Source of the DNA: Modestobacter sp.
GTDB lineage: Bacteria; Actinomycetota; Actinomycetes; Mycobacteriales; Geodermatophilaceae
Assembly: GCA_025965635.1 (NCBI GenBank)
Contig: JAOPWO010000045.1
Location: 1 to 8,986, forward strand
Direction of reading: 5' to 3'
Length of the DNA stretch: 8,986 bases
The notes below the pieces were generated by a model, which had not been told where the DNA came from, searched no databases, and saw nothing but the letters and a program-made list of their open reading frames with translations. Position numbers and translations under genes: made by a program. Shown here one piece after another: positions 1 to 7,576 of this stretch; position 1 is the first letter of the stretch; the number at the start of each line of letters is the position of its first letter.

Positions 1-1334
1 AGATGACCGGGCCCACGGACCGCAAGATGACGATCAACGCGCTGAACAGTGGCGCCAAGGTGTGGCTGGCCGACCACGAGGACGCCAACACGCCACTGTG
101 GGAGAACGTCGTGGGCGGGCAGCTCAACCTGCTCGACGCGACCAACCGGACCATCGACTTCACCAGCCCGGAAGGCAAGCAGTACACGCTGAAGCCCGAC
201 GAGGAGCTGGCCACCATCGTCGTCCGCCCCCGCGGCTGGCACCTGCCCGAGAAGCACATCACGGTCGACGGCGAGCAGACCAGCGGCAGCCTGGTGGACT
301 TCGCGCTCTACATGTCCACCTGCGCCCAGAAGCAGCTCGACCGCGGCCAGGGCCCGTACTTCTACCTGCCCAAGATGGAGAGCCACCTCGAGGCGCGGCT
401 CTGGAACGACGCGTTCAACCTGGCGCAGGACTTCCTCGGCATCCCGCGCGGCACCATCCGGGCGACCTGCCTGATCGAGACCTACCCGGCCGCCTTCGAG
501 ATGGAGGAGATCCTCTACGAGCTGCGCGACCACTCCGCCGGGCTGAACGCCGGCCGCTGGGACTACATGTTCAGCGTGATCAAGACCTTCCGGACCCGGG
601 GCGACGAGTTCACCCTCCCCGACCGCAACTCCGTCGGCATGACCGTGCCGTTCATGCGGGCCTACACCGAGCTGCTCGTGCGCACCTGCCACAAGCGCGG
701 TGCCCACGCCATCGGCGGCATGTCGGCGTTCATCCCCAGCAAGGACCCGAAGGCCAACGAGTTCGCCTTCAACAAGATCACCGAGGACAAGACCCGCGAG
801 GCCAACGACGGCTTCGACGGCTCGTGGGTGGCCCACCCCGGCATGGTGCGGACCGCGATGGACGTCTTCGACAGGGTGCTCGGCGACCGGCCCAACCAGC
901 TGGACAAGCTCCGCGAGGACGTCTCGGTCACCGCGGCCGACCTGCTCAACGTGAAGGCCACGCCCGGCGAGGCCACCGAGGCGGGGCTGCGGGCCAACGT
1001 CAGCGTCGGCATCCAGTACGTGGAGTCCTGGCTGCGCGGCTCCGGCGCGGCCGGCATCAACGGGCTCATGGAGGACGCCGCCACCGCGGAGATCAGCCGG
1101 AGCCAGGTCTGGCAGTGGCTGCACAACGGGGTCACCCTCGCCGACGGCCAGCTGGTCTCCCGGGAACTGGTCGAGGGGGTCATCGAGGAGGAGATGGGCA
1201 AGATCCGCGACGCCCGCGGAGATGCCTTCGCCTCGGGGCGGTGGGACGATGCCAGGGCCCTCTTCACCGAGATGGCCCTGGCGGACGAGTACCCCGACTT
1301 CCTGACCGTCCCGGCGTACGAGCGCATGCCCTGA
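1..1334 (+). CDS. aceB: Malate synthase A, 5'-truncated by the window edge
   Basis: Condenses glyoxylate with acetyl-CoA to give malate and CoA in the cytoplasm. The frame runs from base 3, with two bases of an earlier codon before it. The first visible Met sits inside the conserved TGPTDRKM region of the family, so it is not the true start. About 443 residues are visible; malate synthase A is usually about 530-540, so roughly 90-100 N-terminal residues lie to the left. The family signature RDHSAGLNAGRWDYMF is intact at bases 525-572 (visible residues 175-190) and includes the Asp of GRWDY, which binds the metal. The upstream LIETYPAAFEMEE contains the other expected acidic ligand. The C-terminal LMEDAATAEISRSQVWQW holds the presumed catalytic base, Asp 358 of the visible part. 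The short length from signature to end and the lack of the G-type insert mark it as type A. It lies 91 bp upstream of glcD on the same strand, which fits use of the glyoxylate made by GlcDEF. It could also serve a glyoxylate shunt or ureide breakdown encoded to the left. Confidence 0.95.
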   Translation, partial: MTGPTDRKMTINALNSGAKVWLADHEDANTPLWENVVGGQLNLLDATNRTIDFTSPEGKQYTLKPDEELATIVVRPRGWHLPEKHITVDGEQTSGSLVDFALYMSTCAQKQLDRGQGPYFYLPKMESHLEARLWNDAFNLAQDFLGIPRGTIRATCLIETYPAAFEMEEILYELRDHSAGLNAGRWDYMFSVIKTFRTRGDEFTLPDRNSVGMTVPFMRAYTELLVRTCHKRGAHAIGGMSAFIPSKDPKANEFAFNKITEDKTREANDGFDGSWVAHPGMVRTAMDVFDRVLGDRPNQLDKLREDVSVTAADLLNVKATPGEATEAGLRANVSVGIQYVESWLRGSGAAGINGLMEDAATAEISRSQVWQWLHNGVTLADGQLVSRELVEGVIEEEMGKIRDARGDAFASGRWDDARALFTEMALADEYPDFLTVPAYERMP

Positions 1335-1342
1335 CCCGGTCT

Positions 1343-1378
1343 CCCGGGGGGCCGAAGTCGCGACTCCGACCCCCCGGG
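1343..1378 (+). terminator. Strong imperfect inverted repeat between aceB and glcD
   Basis: Two 18-base arms, 1343-1360 and 1361-1378, are complementary except at two positions. The outer 9 bp (CCCGGGGGG with CCCCCCGGG) pair perfectly, and the centre is the palindrome AGTCGCGACT. It begins 8 bases after the aceB stop. No run of T follows, so it does not look like a classical intrinsic terminator, but T-poor hairpins are common ends in high-GC actinomycetes. It may stop or weaken transcription from aceB into glcD, or protect the 3' end of the aceB message. A protein-binding dyad is an alternative, because the centre is a perfect DNA palindrome. Confidence 0.6.
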
Positions 1379-1425
1379 CCCGGTCCCCGCACGTCCTTCA
1401 GGTCCGGCAGCGAAGGCGGAACCTC

Positions 1426-2982
1426 ATGAGCGGTACGCACGGCACGGAGACGACGGCAGGCCCGGTGGAGGGACACGTCCCCCCGGAGGCCACCTCGGCC
1501 ACCGGCGAGGCCGGCGACAACAGCGCGGGCATGGCGGCGGTGACCCGGGTGGCCCGGGCGACCCTGTCGCCGAACGGCGTCATCGACGACCCGACCGAGC
1601 TGCGCACCTACGAGTGCGACGGCCTGGCCCACTACCGCGTCACGCCCGCGCTGGTCGCGCTGCCGGAGACGACCGAGCAGCTCGCCGCGGTGGTGCGGGC
1701 CTGCAGTGAGCACCGCGTCCCGTTCGTGGCCCGGGGATCGGGCACCGGCCTGTCCGGCGGCGCACTCCCCCGGGCCGACGGCGTCCTGATCGTCACCTCG
1801 CGGATGCGGACCATCCGGGAGATCCGCCGGGAGGACCAGCGTGCGGTGGTCGACCCCGGGGTCATCAACCTCGACGTCACCCGCGCCGCCACCCCGGAGG
1901 GCTACTACTACGCCCCCGACCCCAGCAGCCAGCAGATCTGCTCGATCGGCGGCAACCTGGCCGAGAACTCCGGCGGCGCGCACTGCCTGAAGTACGGCTT
2001 CACCAGCAACCACGTGCTCGGCGCTGAGCTGGTCACCCCGCAGGGCGACATCGTGCAGCTGGGCGGCCTGGCCCCCGACGCCCCCGGCTACGACCTGCTG
2101 GGCACCGTCGTCGGCTCCGAGGGGACGCTCGGTATCGCCACCACCACGACCGTCCGGCTGGTGCGGCTGCCCGAGGAGGTCCGCACGCTGCTGGCCGGGT
2201 TCCGCTCCACCGACGAGGCCGGCGCCGCCACCTCGGCGATCATCAGCGCCGGCGTCCTGCCGGCCGCGATCGAGATGATGGACGCGCTGGCCATCGAGGC
2301 GGCCGAGGCGGCCGTGCACTGCAACTACCCGGCCGGTGCCGGTGCCGTGCTCGTGATCGAGCTCGACGGGGCGTCGGCGGAGGTCGAGCACGAGTACGCC
2401 CAGGTCGAGCGGTTCTGCACCGAGAACGGCGCGTTCGAGCTGCGGCTGGCCACCGATCCCGCCGAGCGGGCGCTGATCTGGAAGGGCCGCAAGTCGGCCT
2501 TTGCCGCGGTCGGCCGGATCAGCCCCGACTACATCGTCCAGGATGGCGTCATCCCGCGGACGGCGCTGCCCGAGGTGCTGCGGGCCATCGCCGCGCTGTC
2601 GTCGTCCTCCGGGGTCCGGGTGGCCAACGTGTTCCACGCCGGCGACGGCAACCTGCACCCGCTCGTGCTCTTCGACGACGCCAGGCCCGGTGCCGGCAGG
2701 GCCGCCGAGGAGGTCAGCGGCGCCATCCTCGACCTGTGCATCTCGCACGGCGGGGCGATCACCGGGGAGCACGGCGTCGGCGTGGACAAGGCCGCCTACA
2801 TGCCGAAGATGTTCACCGACGACGACCTGGACACCATGCAGATGGTCCGGTGCGCCTTCGACCCGGACAACATCAGCAACCCGGGCAAGGTCTTCCCCAC
2901 GCCCCGGCTGTGCGGCGAGGTGCCGGGGAAGCGCAAGCACGCCCATCCGCTGGTCGAAGCCGGCCTGGCCGACGCGTTCTGA
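1426..2982 (+). CDS. glcD: Glycolate oxidase FAD subunit GlcD
   Basis: Catalytic flavoprotein subunit of glycolate oxidase, which oxidises glycolate to glyoxylate and passes electrons through partner subunits to the respiratory chain. The product has 518 residues (E. coli GlcD is about 499). The N-terminal FAD-binding_4 (PCMH-type) domain shows the loop RGSGTGLSGGA at about residues 103-113, SIGGNLAENSGGAHCLKYG at 173-191 and GSEGTLGI at 230-237. The C-terminal FAD-oxidase_C domain shows HAGDGNLHP at 404-412 and TGEHGVG at 446-452. His404, His411, Glu448 and His449 match the metal and substrate site known in the related 2-hydroxyacid dehydrogenases. The first 35 residues or so are low-complexity (Thr, Gly, Glu, Ala) and outside the fold. 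The ATG at 1426 has a modest purine-rich site (GAAGGCGGA, 1412-1420); a second ATG at 1531 would remove the tail, so the start is uncertain. A D-lactate dehydrogenase is possible from this protein alone, but glcE next door favours glycolate. Confidence 0.93.
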   Translation: MSGTHGTETTAGPVEGHVPPEATSATGEAGDNSAGMAAVTRVARATLSPNGVIDDPTELRTYECDGLAHYRVTPALVALPETTEQLAAVVRACSEHRVPFVARGSGTGLSGGALPRADGVLIVTSRMRTIREIRREDQRAVVDPGVINLDVTRAATPEGYYYAPDPSSQQICSIGGNLAENSGGAHCLKYGFTSNHVLGAELVTPQGDIVQLGGLAPDAPGYDLLGTVVGSEGTLGIATTTTVRLVRLPEEVRTLLAGFRSTDEAGAATSAIISAGVLPAAIEMMDALAIEAAEAAVHCNYPAGAGAVLVIELDGASAEVEHEYAQVERFCTENGAFELRLATDPAERALIWKGRKSAFAAVGRISPDYIVQDGVIPRTALPEVLRAIAALSSSSGVRVANVFHAGDGNLHPLVLFDDARPGAGRAAEEVSGAILDLCISHGGAITGEHGVGVDKAAYMPKMFTDDDLDTMQMVRCAFDPDNISNPGKVFPTPRLCGEVPGKRKHAHPLVEAGLADAF

Positions 2983-2986
2983 GGGA
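2981..2986 (+). promoter_or_regulatory. Ribosome binding site of glcE
   Basis: GAGGGA lies six bases before the ATG at 2993 and overlaps the glcD stop codon. It fixes the glcE start in a reading frame that otherwise runs open far back into glcD. Confidence 0.7.
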
Positions 2987-2992
2987 CCCGAG

Positions 2993-4273
2993 ATGACCAC
3001 AGCAGCCCGGACCCGTCTGGACTCCGCGCGCACCGCCCTGTCCTCCGCCTGCAGCGAGGTCGTCGACGCGACCCCGGCCGACGCCGTCGACGGGGTGCCG
3101 GTCGGCCTCGTCGCCCGGCCGGCCAGCACCGCGGAGGCCGCCGAGGTGCTGCGCGCCGCCGCCGTCTTCGGCCTGGTGGTCGTGCCGCGGGGCCGGGGCA
3201 CCAAGACGTCCTGGGGCCGACCACCGGAGCAGGCCGACCTGGTGGTCGACCTCAGCCGGATGTCCGCCGTCGTCGAGCACGCCGCCGGCGACCTGATCGT
3301 CAAGACCGAGGCCGGTGCCCTGCTCGCCGACGTGCAGGCCGCGGTCGGCTCGGCCGGCCAGCGGCTCTCCCTCGACGAGGTCGTGCCCGGCTCCTCGATC
3401 GGCGGGACGCTCGCCACGAACACGAGCGGCCCCGGCCGGGTGGCGGTCGGGACGGCCCGGGACCTGCTGCTCGGCGTGACCGTGGTGCGCGCGGACGGGG
3501 TGGTCGCCAAGGCCGGTGGCCGGGTGGTCAAGAACGTCGCCGGCTACGACCTCGGCAAGCTGGTCATCGGCTCCTTCGGCACGCTCGTCATCGTCACGGA
3601 GGCGGTCTTCCGGTTGCATCCCGTGCCGGCCGCCCGCCGGGTGGTCAGCGTCTCGGCCGGCTCGCCCGATGACGTGCAACGGCTGGTCCAGCTGGTCGTG
3701 CACGCCCAGGTGGTGCCGGCCGCCGTCGAGGTCGAGTGGTCGGGCACCGGCGGCGGGACCGTCGGCGTGCTGCTGGAGGGCACCGCGGCCGGCGTCGAGG
3801 GACGCGCCGCCGCCACCATCGCCCTGCTCGGCGGGGACGCGCACGCCACCGACGAGCTGCCCGCCGGCTGGGGCCGACTCCCCTGGGCCGACGAGCCGGT
3901 CGCCGGACGGCCCACCGCGCTGAAGGCGACCTTCGCCCTCTCCGCGCTGTCCCGGGTGCTGGCGGCCGGGCAGGCCGCCGCCGGCGCGGCGGGGGTGCAG
4001 CTGCACTTGCGCGGGTCCGGCGGCGCCGGGGTGCTCTACGGCGCCTTGCCGGCCGGCACCGACGTCGCCGCCGTCCGGGAGGTCGTCGGCCGGCTGCGCG
4101 AGGCGTGCGCCCTCGCCGGCGGCGCACTCGTCGTCCTCGATGGGTCACCCGAGGTCAAGGCGGGCATGGACACCTGGGGCCCGGTCCCGGCGATCGACCT
4201 GATGCGCCGCGTGAAGGAACAGTTCGACCCCGAGCGCCGCCTGGCGCCCGGCAGGTTCGTCGGAGGCATCTGA
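2993..4273 (+). CDS. glcE: Glycolate oxidase FAD-binding subunit GlcE
   Basis: Second flavin-binding subunit of the GlcDEF glycolate oxidase complex, acting at the inner face of the membrane with GlcD and GlcF. The product has 426 residues, longer than the roughly 350 of E. coli GlcE. It has one FAD-binding_4 domain: VPRGRGTK at about residues 64-71, GSSIGGTLATN at 133-143, and KNVAGYDLGKL at 180-190, the last being a GlcE hallmark, followed by GSFGTLVIVTEAVFRLHP. The C-terminal half is Gly/Ala-rich and less conserved, but it ends in a typical FDPERRLAPGRF segment. It lacks the HAGDGNLHP-type active site of GlcD, as expected for GlcE. The reading frame stays open upstream to 2501, but that part is a shadow of glcD; the ATG at 2993 follows a good ribosome site 10 bp after the glcD stop. 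The stop overlaps the glcF start (TGATG), so GlcE and GlcF are probably translated in a coupled way. Confidence 0.92.
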   Translation: MTTAARTRLDSARTALSSACSEVVDATPADAVDGVPVGLVARPASTAEAAEVLRAAAVFGLVVVPRGRGTKTSWGRPPEQADLVVDLSRMSAVVEHAAGDLIVKTEAGALLADVQAAVGSAGQRLSLDEVVPGSSIGGTLATNTSGPGRVAVGTARDLLLGVTVVRADGVVAKAGGRVVKNVAGYDLGKLVIGSFGTLVIVTEAVFRLHPVPAARRVVSVSAGSPDDVQRLVQLVVHAQVVPAAVEVEWSGTGGGTVGVLLEGTAAGVEGRAAATIALLGGDAHATDELPAGWGRLPWADEPVAGRPTALKATFALSALSRVLAAGQAAAGAAGVQLHLRGSGGAGVLYGALPAGTDVAAVREVVGRLREACALAGGALVVLDGSPEVKAGMDTWGPVPAIDLMRRVKEQFDPERRLAPGRFVGGI

Positions 4274-4275
4274 TG
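4262..4275 (+). promoter_or_regulatory. Ribosome site and TGATG stop-start overlap, glcE to glcF
   Basis: GGAGG at 4262-4266 sits six bases before the ATG at 4273-4275. The glcE stop TGA (4271-4273) shares its last base with the glcF start. This decides the glcF start and suggests translational coupling, which would help match the amounts of two subunits of one complex. Confidence 0.8.
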
Positions 4276-5685
4276 GCTGAGCAGTCCGGACAGACCCGCG
4301 TGCAGCAGAACGAGCCGCAAGCCGACCCGCAGAAGGCCGGGGCGCTGTCGCACGGCCCCGTCCCCCTGGACGGCTCGGCACTCCGGTCGGCCTTCGACGA
4401 CGAGCACCCCCCGTCGGCGGAGCTGATCAGTGACTGCGTGCACTGCGGTTTCTGTCTGCCCACCTGCCCGACGTACACGCTGTGGGGCGAGGAGATGGAC
4501 TCGCCGCGCGGCCGCATCGACCTGATGAAGGCCGGGCTGCAGGGCGCGCCGATGACCGGCACGATGGTGCAGCACTTCGACGCGTGCCTGGGCTGCATGG
4601 CGTGCGTCACCGCCTGCCCGTCCGGCGTCCAGTACGACAAGCTGATCGAGGCCACCCGGGTCCAGGTGGAACGCCACCACGACCGCAGGCCCGGCGACCG
4701 GGCGCTGCGGGCGGCGATCTTCGCGCTGTTCCCGCACAAGAAGCGGCTGCGCGCGCTCCGCGGACCGCTGCGCGCCTATCAGGCGAGCGGGCTCCCGCGG
4801 GTGGTGCGCGGCAGCGGCCTGCTGGAGCGGCTGGCCCCCAAGCTGGCCGCCATGGAGGGTCTCGCCCCGCCGCTGGAGAAGCGCGAGAAGCTGCCCACCC
4901 GGGTCTCCGCCGTCGGCACCCGCCGGGCGGTGGTCGGCCTGCTCACCGGCTGCGTGCAGGGTGAGTTCTTCCCCGGCGTCAACGCCGCCACTGCCCGGGT
5001 GCTCGCCGCCGAGGGCTGCGACGTCGTCATCCCCCGCAAGCAGGGCTGCTGCGGCGCGCTGTCGGTGCACAACGGCCGGCAGGTGGAGGCGGAGAAGTTC
5101 GCCCGGGCCACCATCGACGCCTTCGAGGCAGCGGGCGTGCAGACCGTGGTGGTCAACGCCGCCGGCTGCGGGTCGAGCATGAAGGAGTACGCCGAGGTGC
5201 TGGCCGACGACCCGGCCTACGCCGAGCGCGCCCGGGCCTTCGCCGCGTCGGTCCGCGACGTCTCCGAGCTGCTCACCGAGCTCGGCACCGTCGCCGAGCG
5301 GCACCCGCTGGAGGTGACCGTCGCCTACCACGACGCCTGCCACCTGGCGCACGCCCAGGGGGTCCGGGCCCAGCCGCGGACCTTGCTCAGGGAGATCCCC
5401 GGCCTGCGCCTGAAGGAGATCGCCGAGGCCGAGATCTGCTGCGGCTCGGCCGGGATCTGGAACATCCTCAACCCGGAGCCGGCCCGCGAGCTGGGCGACC
5501 GGAAGGCCCGCAACATCGCCGCCACCGGCGCCGAGGTGCTGGTGACGGCGAACCCCGGCTGCCTGATGCAGGTCTCCTCGTCGCTGCAGCGGCAGGGCAC
5601 CCGGATCGGGCTGGCGCACACCATCGAGGTGCTCGACGCCTCGATCCGGGGGCTGCCGGTCAGCACCCTGGGCCCACAGCACTAG
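4273..5685 (+). CDS. glcF: Glycolate oxidase iron-sulfur subunit GlcF
   Basis: Electron-transfer subunit of glycolate oxidase, carrying electrons from the GlcD/GlcE flavins towards the quinone pool. The product has 470 residues (E. coli GlcF is about 407). Two complete [4Fe-4S] ferredoxin motifs are present: CVHCGFCLPTCP at residues 55-66 and CLGCMACVTACP at 105-116. Two cysteine-rich CCG domains follow. The first has GC at 226-227, QGCCG at 257-261 and AGCG at 297-300; the second has YHDACH at 352-357, EICCG at 387-391 and NPGC at 427-430. The CCG domains are shared with heterodisulfide reductase and glycerol-3-phosphate dehydrogenase subunits. No cysteine expected for these motifs appears to be missing. 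The extra length is partly a polar, Gln-rich N-terminal tail of about 50 residues before the first cluster. The start is set by a good ribosome site and the overlap with glcE. A lactate-oxidising complex is the main alternative, made less likely by GlcE. Confidence 0.94.
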   Translation: MAEQSGQTRVQQNEPQADPQKAGALSHGPVPLDGSALRSAFDDEHPPSAELISDCVHCGFCLPTCPTYTLWGEEMDSPRGRIDLMKAGLQGAPMTGTMVQHFDACLGCMACVTACPSGVQYDKLIEATRVQVERHHDRRPGDRALRAAIFALFPHKKRLRALRGPLRAYQASGLPRVVRGSGLLERLAPKLAAMEGLAPPLEKREKLPTRVSAVGTRRAVVGLLTGCVQGEFFPGVNAATARVLAAEGCDVVIPRKQGCCGALSVHNGRQVEAEKFARATIDAFEAAGVQTVVVNAAGCGSSMKEYAEVLADDPAYAERARAFAASVRDVSELLTELGTVAERHPLEVTVAYHDACHLAHAQGVRAQPRTLLREIPGLRLKEIAEAEICCGSAGIWNILNPEPARELGDRKARNIAATGAEVLVTANPGCLMQVSSSLQRQGTRIGLAHTIEVLDASIRGLPVSTLGPQH

Positions 5686-5705
5686 CCGCAAGCCACGGTT
5701 TGCGG
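5686..5705 (+). terminator. Small hairpin directly after glcF stop
   Basis: CCGCAA (5686-5691) pairs with TTGCGG (5700-5705), and a G-U pair can extend the stem to 7 bp around a 6-base loop. It begins on the first base after the stop codon and has no T run after it. It may be a weak attenuator or a processing or stability element setting permease expression below that of the oxidase. The rest of the gap to 5758 is C-rich and shows no promoter that I can recognise. Confidence 0.4.
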
Positions 5706-5758
5706 TCGGCACCCGGCTGCACCACGCTCTGCCCAACACCCCGACCCCTGCTCACGAC

Positions 5759-5763
5759 GAGGT
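5759..5763 (+). promoter_or_regulatory. Ribosome binding site of the permease gene
   Basis: GAGGT lies five bases before the ATG at 5769 and supports that start over in-frame codons further up (the frame is open to about 5700), which lie in the hairpin region after glcF. Confidence 0.65.
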
Positions 5764-5768
5764 GCGAC

Positions 5769-7514
5769 ATGTTCGAACAGGTGCTGGACCCGGTCGGCGG
5801 GTCCCTGGGGCTCAGTGCCCTGTGCGCCACCCTGCCGCTGATCACGCTGTTCGTCCTGCTGGGGGCGTTGAAGGTCAAGGCGTGGATCGCCGGCCTGGTG
5901 TCCCTGCTCGTCGCCACGTTGGTGGCGGTCGTCTTCTACTCGATGCCGGTCGACCAGGTGCTGCTGAGCGCGACCGAGGGCGCGGCGTTCGGCTTCTTCC
6001 CGATCCTGTGGATCGTCATCAACGCGATCTGGGTCTACAACCTGACGGTCGAGACCGGGCACTTCGACGTGCTGCGCCGCTCGTTCGAGAAGGTCAGCCC
6101 GGACCAGCGGATCCAGGCGATCATCATCGCCTTCTGCTTCGGCGCGCTGCTCGAGGCGCTGGCCGGCTTCGGCACCCCGGTCGCGATCTCCGTGGTCATG
6201 CTGATGGCGTTGGGCTTCGCGCCGCTCAAGGCGGCCGTGGTCGCCCTCATCGCCAACACCGCACCGGTCGCCTTCGGTGCGCTGGCCACGCCGATCATCA
6301 CCCTGGCGACGGTCACCTCCGGGGTCAACGACGACCCCCGCCTGACCACCGAGGTCCTGGGCGCGATGGTCGGCCGGCAGACGCCGATCCTGGCCGTGTT
6401 CGTGCCGCTGCTGCTGGTGTTCGTCGTCGACGGCAAGCGCGGCCTGCGCCAGACCTGGCTGCCGGCGATCGTGTCCGGCGTCGCCTTCGCGATCGCCCAG
6501 TTCATCGCGGCCAACTACATCTCGGTCCCGCTGACCGACATCATCGCCGCGCTGGTGTCCGCCGCCGCCGTCGTCGCGCTGCTGCGGGTCTGGACGCCGT
6601 CCGAGTCGCCCGACCTGGCCCGCCACGAGCGCGCGTCGGTCGGCGGCGGTGGATCGGCCGGGGTCACGGCCGGCGAGGAGCTGGGTGGTCGTCCCGGCGA
6701 GCAGGACTCCCGTGACGACGGTGCGCCGGCCACGGGCGCCGGGGACCGCACCCCGGTCCGCGACACCGGCGGCGAGGTCTTCAAGGCCTACGCGCCGTAC
6801 CTCATCATCATCGTGATCTTCTCCGTGTTCAGCCTCGCCCCGGTGAAGGCGTTCTTCGCCGAGCAGCCGTGGACCTACGTGTTCGGCTGGCCGGGGCTCG
6901 ACGTGTTCGGTCCGGGCTCGGACACCGAACTGTCCTCGACCAACTACAGCCTCAACTGGTTCGCGTCCGCGGGAACGTTGATGATCTTCGCCGGCATCAT
7001 CACCATGCTGGTGCTGAAGATCTCCCCGGCCCGCGGGCTGAAGACCTACGGCCGGACCTACAACGAACTGAAGTGGGCCATCGTCACGGTGATGGCGGTG
7101 CTCGCGCTGGCCTACGTGATGAACCAGTCGGGGCAGACCACCACGCTGGGCGCCTACCTGGCCCAGACCGGGGCCTTCTTCACCTTCCTGTCGCCGATCC
7201 TGGGCTGGATCGGCGTCGCGGTGACCGGCTCCGACACGTCGGCGAACGCCCTGTTCGGTGCCCTGCAGGTGCAGACCGCCGCCCGGGCCGGACTGGACCC
7301 GGTGCTCCTCGCCGCGGCCAACACCTCCGGTGGCGTGCTGGGCAAGATGGTGAGCCCGCAGAACCTGGCGATCGCCGCCGCGGCGGTGGGCATGGCCGGC
7401 AAGGAAGGCGAGATCTTCCGCAAGGTCTTCGGCTGGAGCCTGCTGCTGCTGCTGTTCATGTGCATCCTCGTCGTCCTGCAGTCGACGTCGGTGCTCGGCT
7501 GGATGATCCCCTGA
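5769..7514 (+). CDS. LctP-family lactate/glycolate permease
   Basis: Membrane carrier of the lactate permease (LctP/LldP/GlcA) family, importing 2-hydroxymonocarboxylates with protons. The product has 581 residues; E. coli LldP has 551. Roughly 12-14 hydrophobic stretches are visible, including about residues 13-34, 39-58, 72-91, 116-136, 200-222, 230-275, 341-360 and several to the end at about 575. Family motifs are intact: ALAGFGTP at 130-137, TGSDTSANALFG at 486-497, and NTSGGVLGKMVSPQN at 518-532. Between two membrane halves lies a hydrophilic linker of about 60 residues (278-337) rich in Gly, Asp, Glu, Ala and Arg, which looks unstructured and is longer than the matching loop I recall in E. 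coli LldP. The gene follows glcF by 83 bp on the same strand. By analogy with GlcA of the E. coli glc operon the physiological substrate is probably glycolate, but family members carry both L- and D-lactate and glycolate, and sequence alone does not settle this. Confidence 0.93.
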   Translation: MFEQVLDPVGGSLGLSALCATLPLITLFVLLGALKVKAWIAGLVSLLVATLVAVVFYSMPVDQVLLSATEGAAFGFFPILWIVINAIWVYNLTVETGHFDVLRRSFEKVSPDQRIQAIIIAFCFGALLEALAGFGTPVAISVVMLMALGFAPLKAAVVALIANTAPVAFGALATPIITLATVTSGVNDDPRLTTEVLGAMVGRQTPILAVFVPLLLVFVVDGKRGLRQTWLPAIVSGVAFAIAQFIAANYISVPLTDIIAALVSAAAVVALLRVWTPSESPDLARHERASVGGGGSAGVTAGEELGGRPGEQDSRDDGAPATGAGDRTPVRDTGGEVFKAYAPYLIIIVIFSVFSLAPVKAFFAEQPWTYVFGWPGLDVFGPGSDTELSSTNYSLNWFASAGTLMIFAGIITMLVLKISPARGLKTYGRTYNELKWAIVTVMAVLALAYVMNQSGQTTTLGAYLAQTGAFFTFLSPILGWIGVAVTGSDTSANALFGALQVQTAARAGLDPVLLAAANTSGGVLGKMVSPQNLAIAAAAVGMAGKEGEIFRKVFGWSLLLLLFMCILVVLQSTSVLGWMIP

Positions 7515-7519
7515 GGAAG

Positions 7520-7576
7520 GGCCACCCTGCGGGGGCCCACCGCTCGCGAGCTCGCGGCGGGCCCTGCAGGGTGGCC
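7520..7576. terminator. Bidirectional terminator-like stem-loop between permease gene and marR
   Basis: GGCCACCCTGC (7520-7530) pairs perfectly with GCAGGGTGGCC (7566-7576). Inside it, GGGCCC and CCGC on the left pair with matching bases on the right, and the centre is GCGAGCTCGC-like, giving one long, nearly continuous stem of over 20 bp. It starts 5 bases after the permease stop and ends 13 bases before the end of marR on the other strand. There is no long T run on the plus side; on the minus side the pyrimidine content is also modest. Its position between converging genes and its symmetry support termination from both directions. Confidence 0.8.

Noticed and set aside
62..1429. A 455-residue frame on the plus strand overlapping aceB
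   Set aside because: Arg/Gly/Pro/His-rich with no motif; the other frame carries the malate synthase signature.
1264..3531. A 755-residue open frame on the minus strand opposite glcD and glcE
   Set aside because: It is a shadow of GC-rich codon use: its product is low-complexity Arg/Gly/Ala/Asp/His with no recognisable domain, while the opposite strand encodes clear GlcD and GlcE.
4036..5739. A 567-residue open frame on the minus strand opposite glcF
   Set aside because: Same reason: no domain, low-complexity composition, and it lies fully across the well-conserved glcE end and glcF.
5682..6626. A 314-residue minus-strand frame opposite the permease gene
   Set aside because: Repetitive Asp/Arg/Gln/Gly composition is what the complement of membrane-protein codons gives; no ribosome site or domain.
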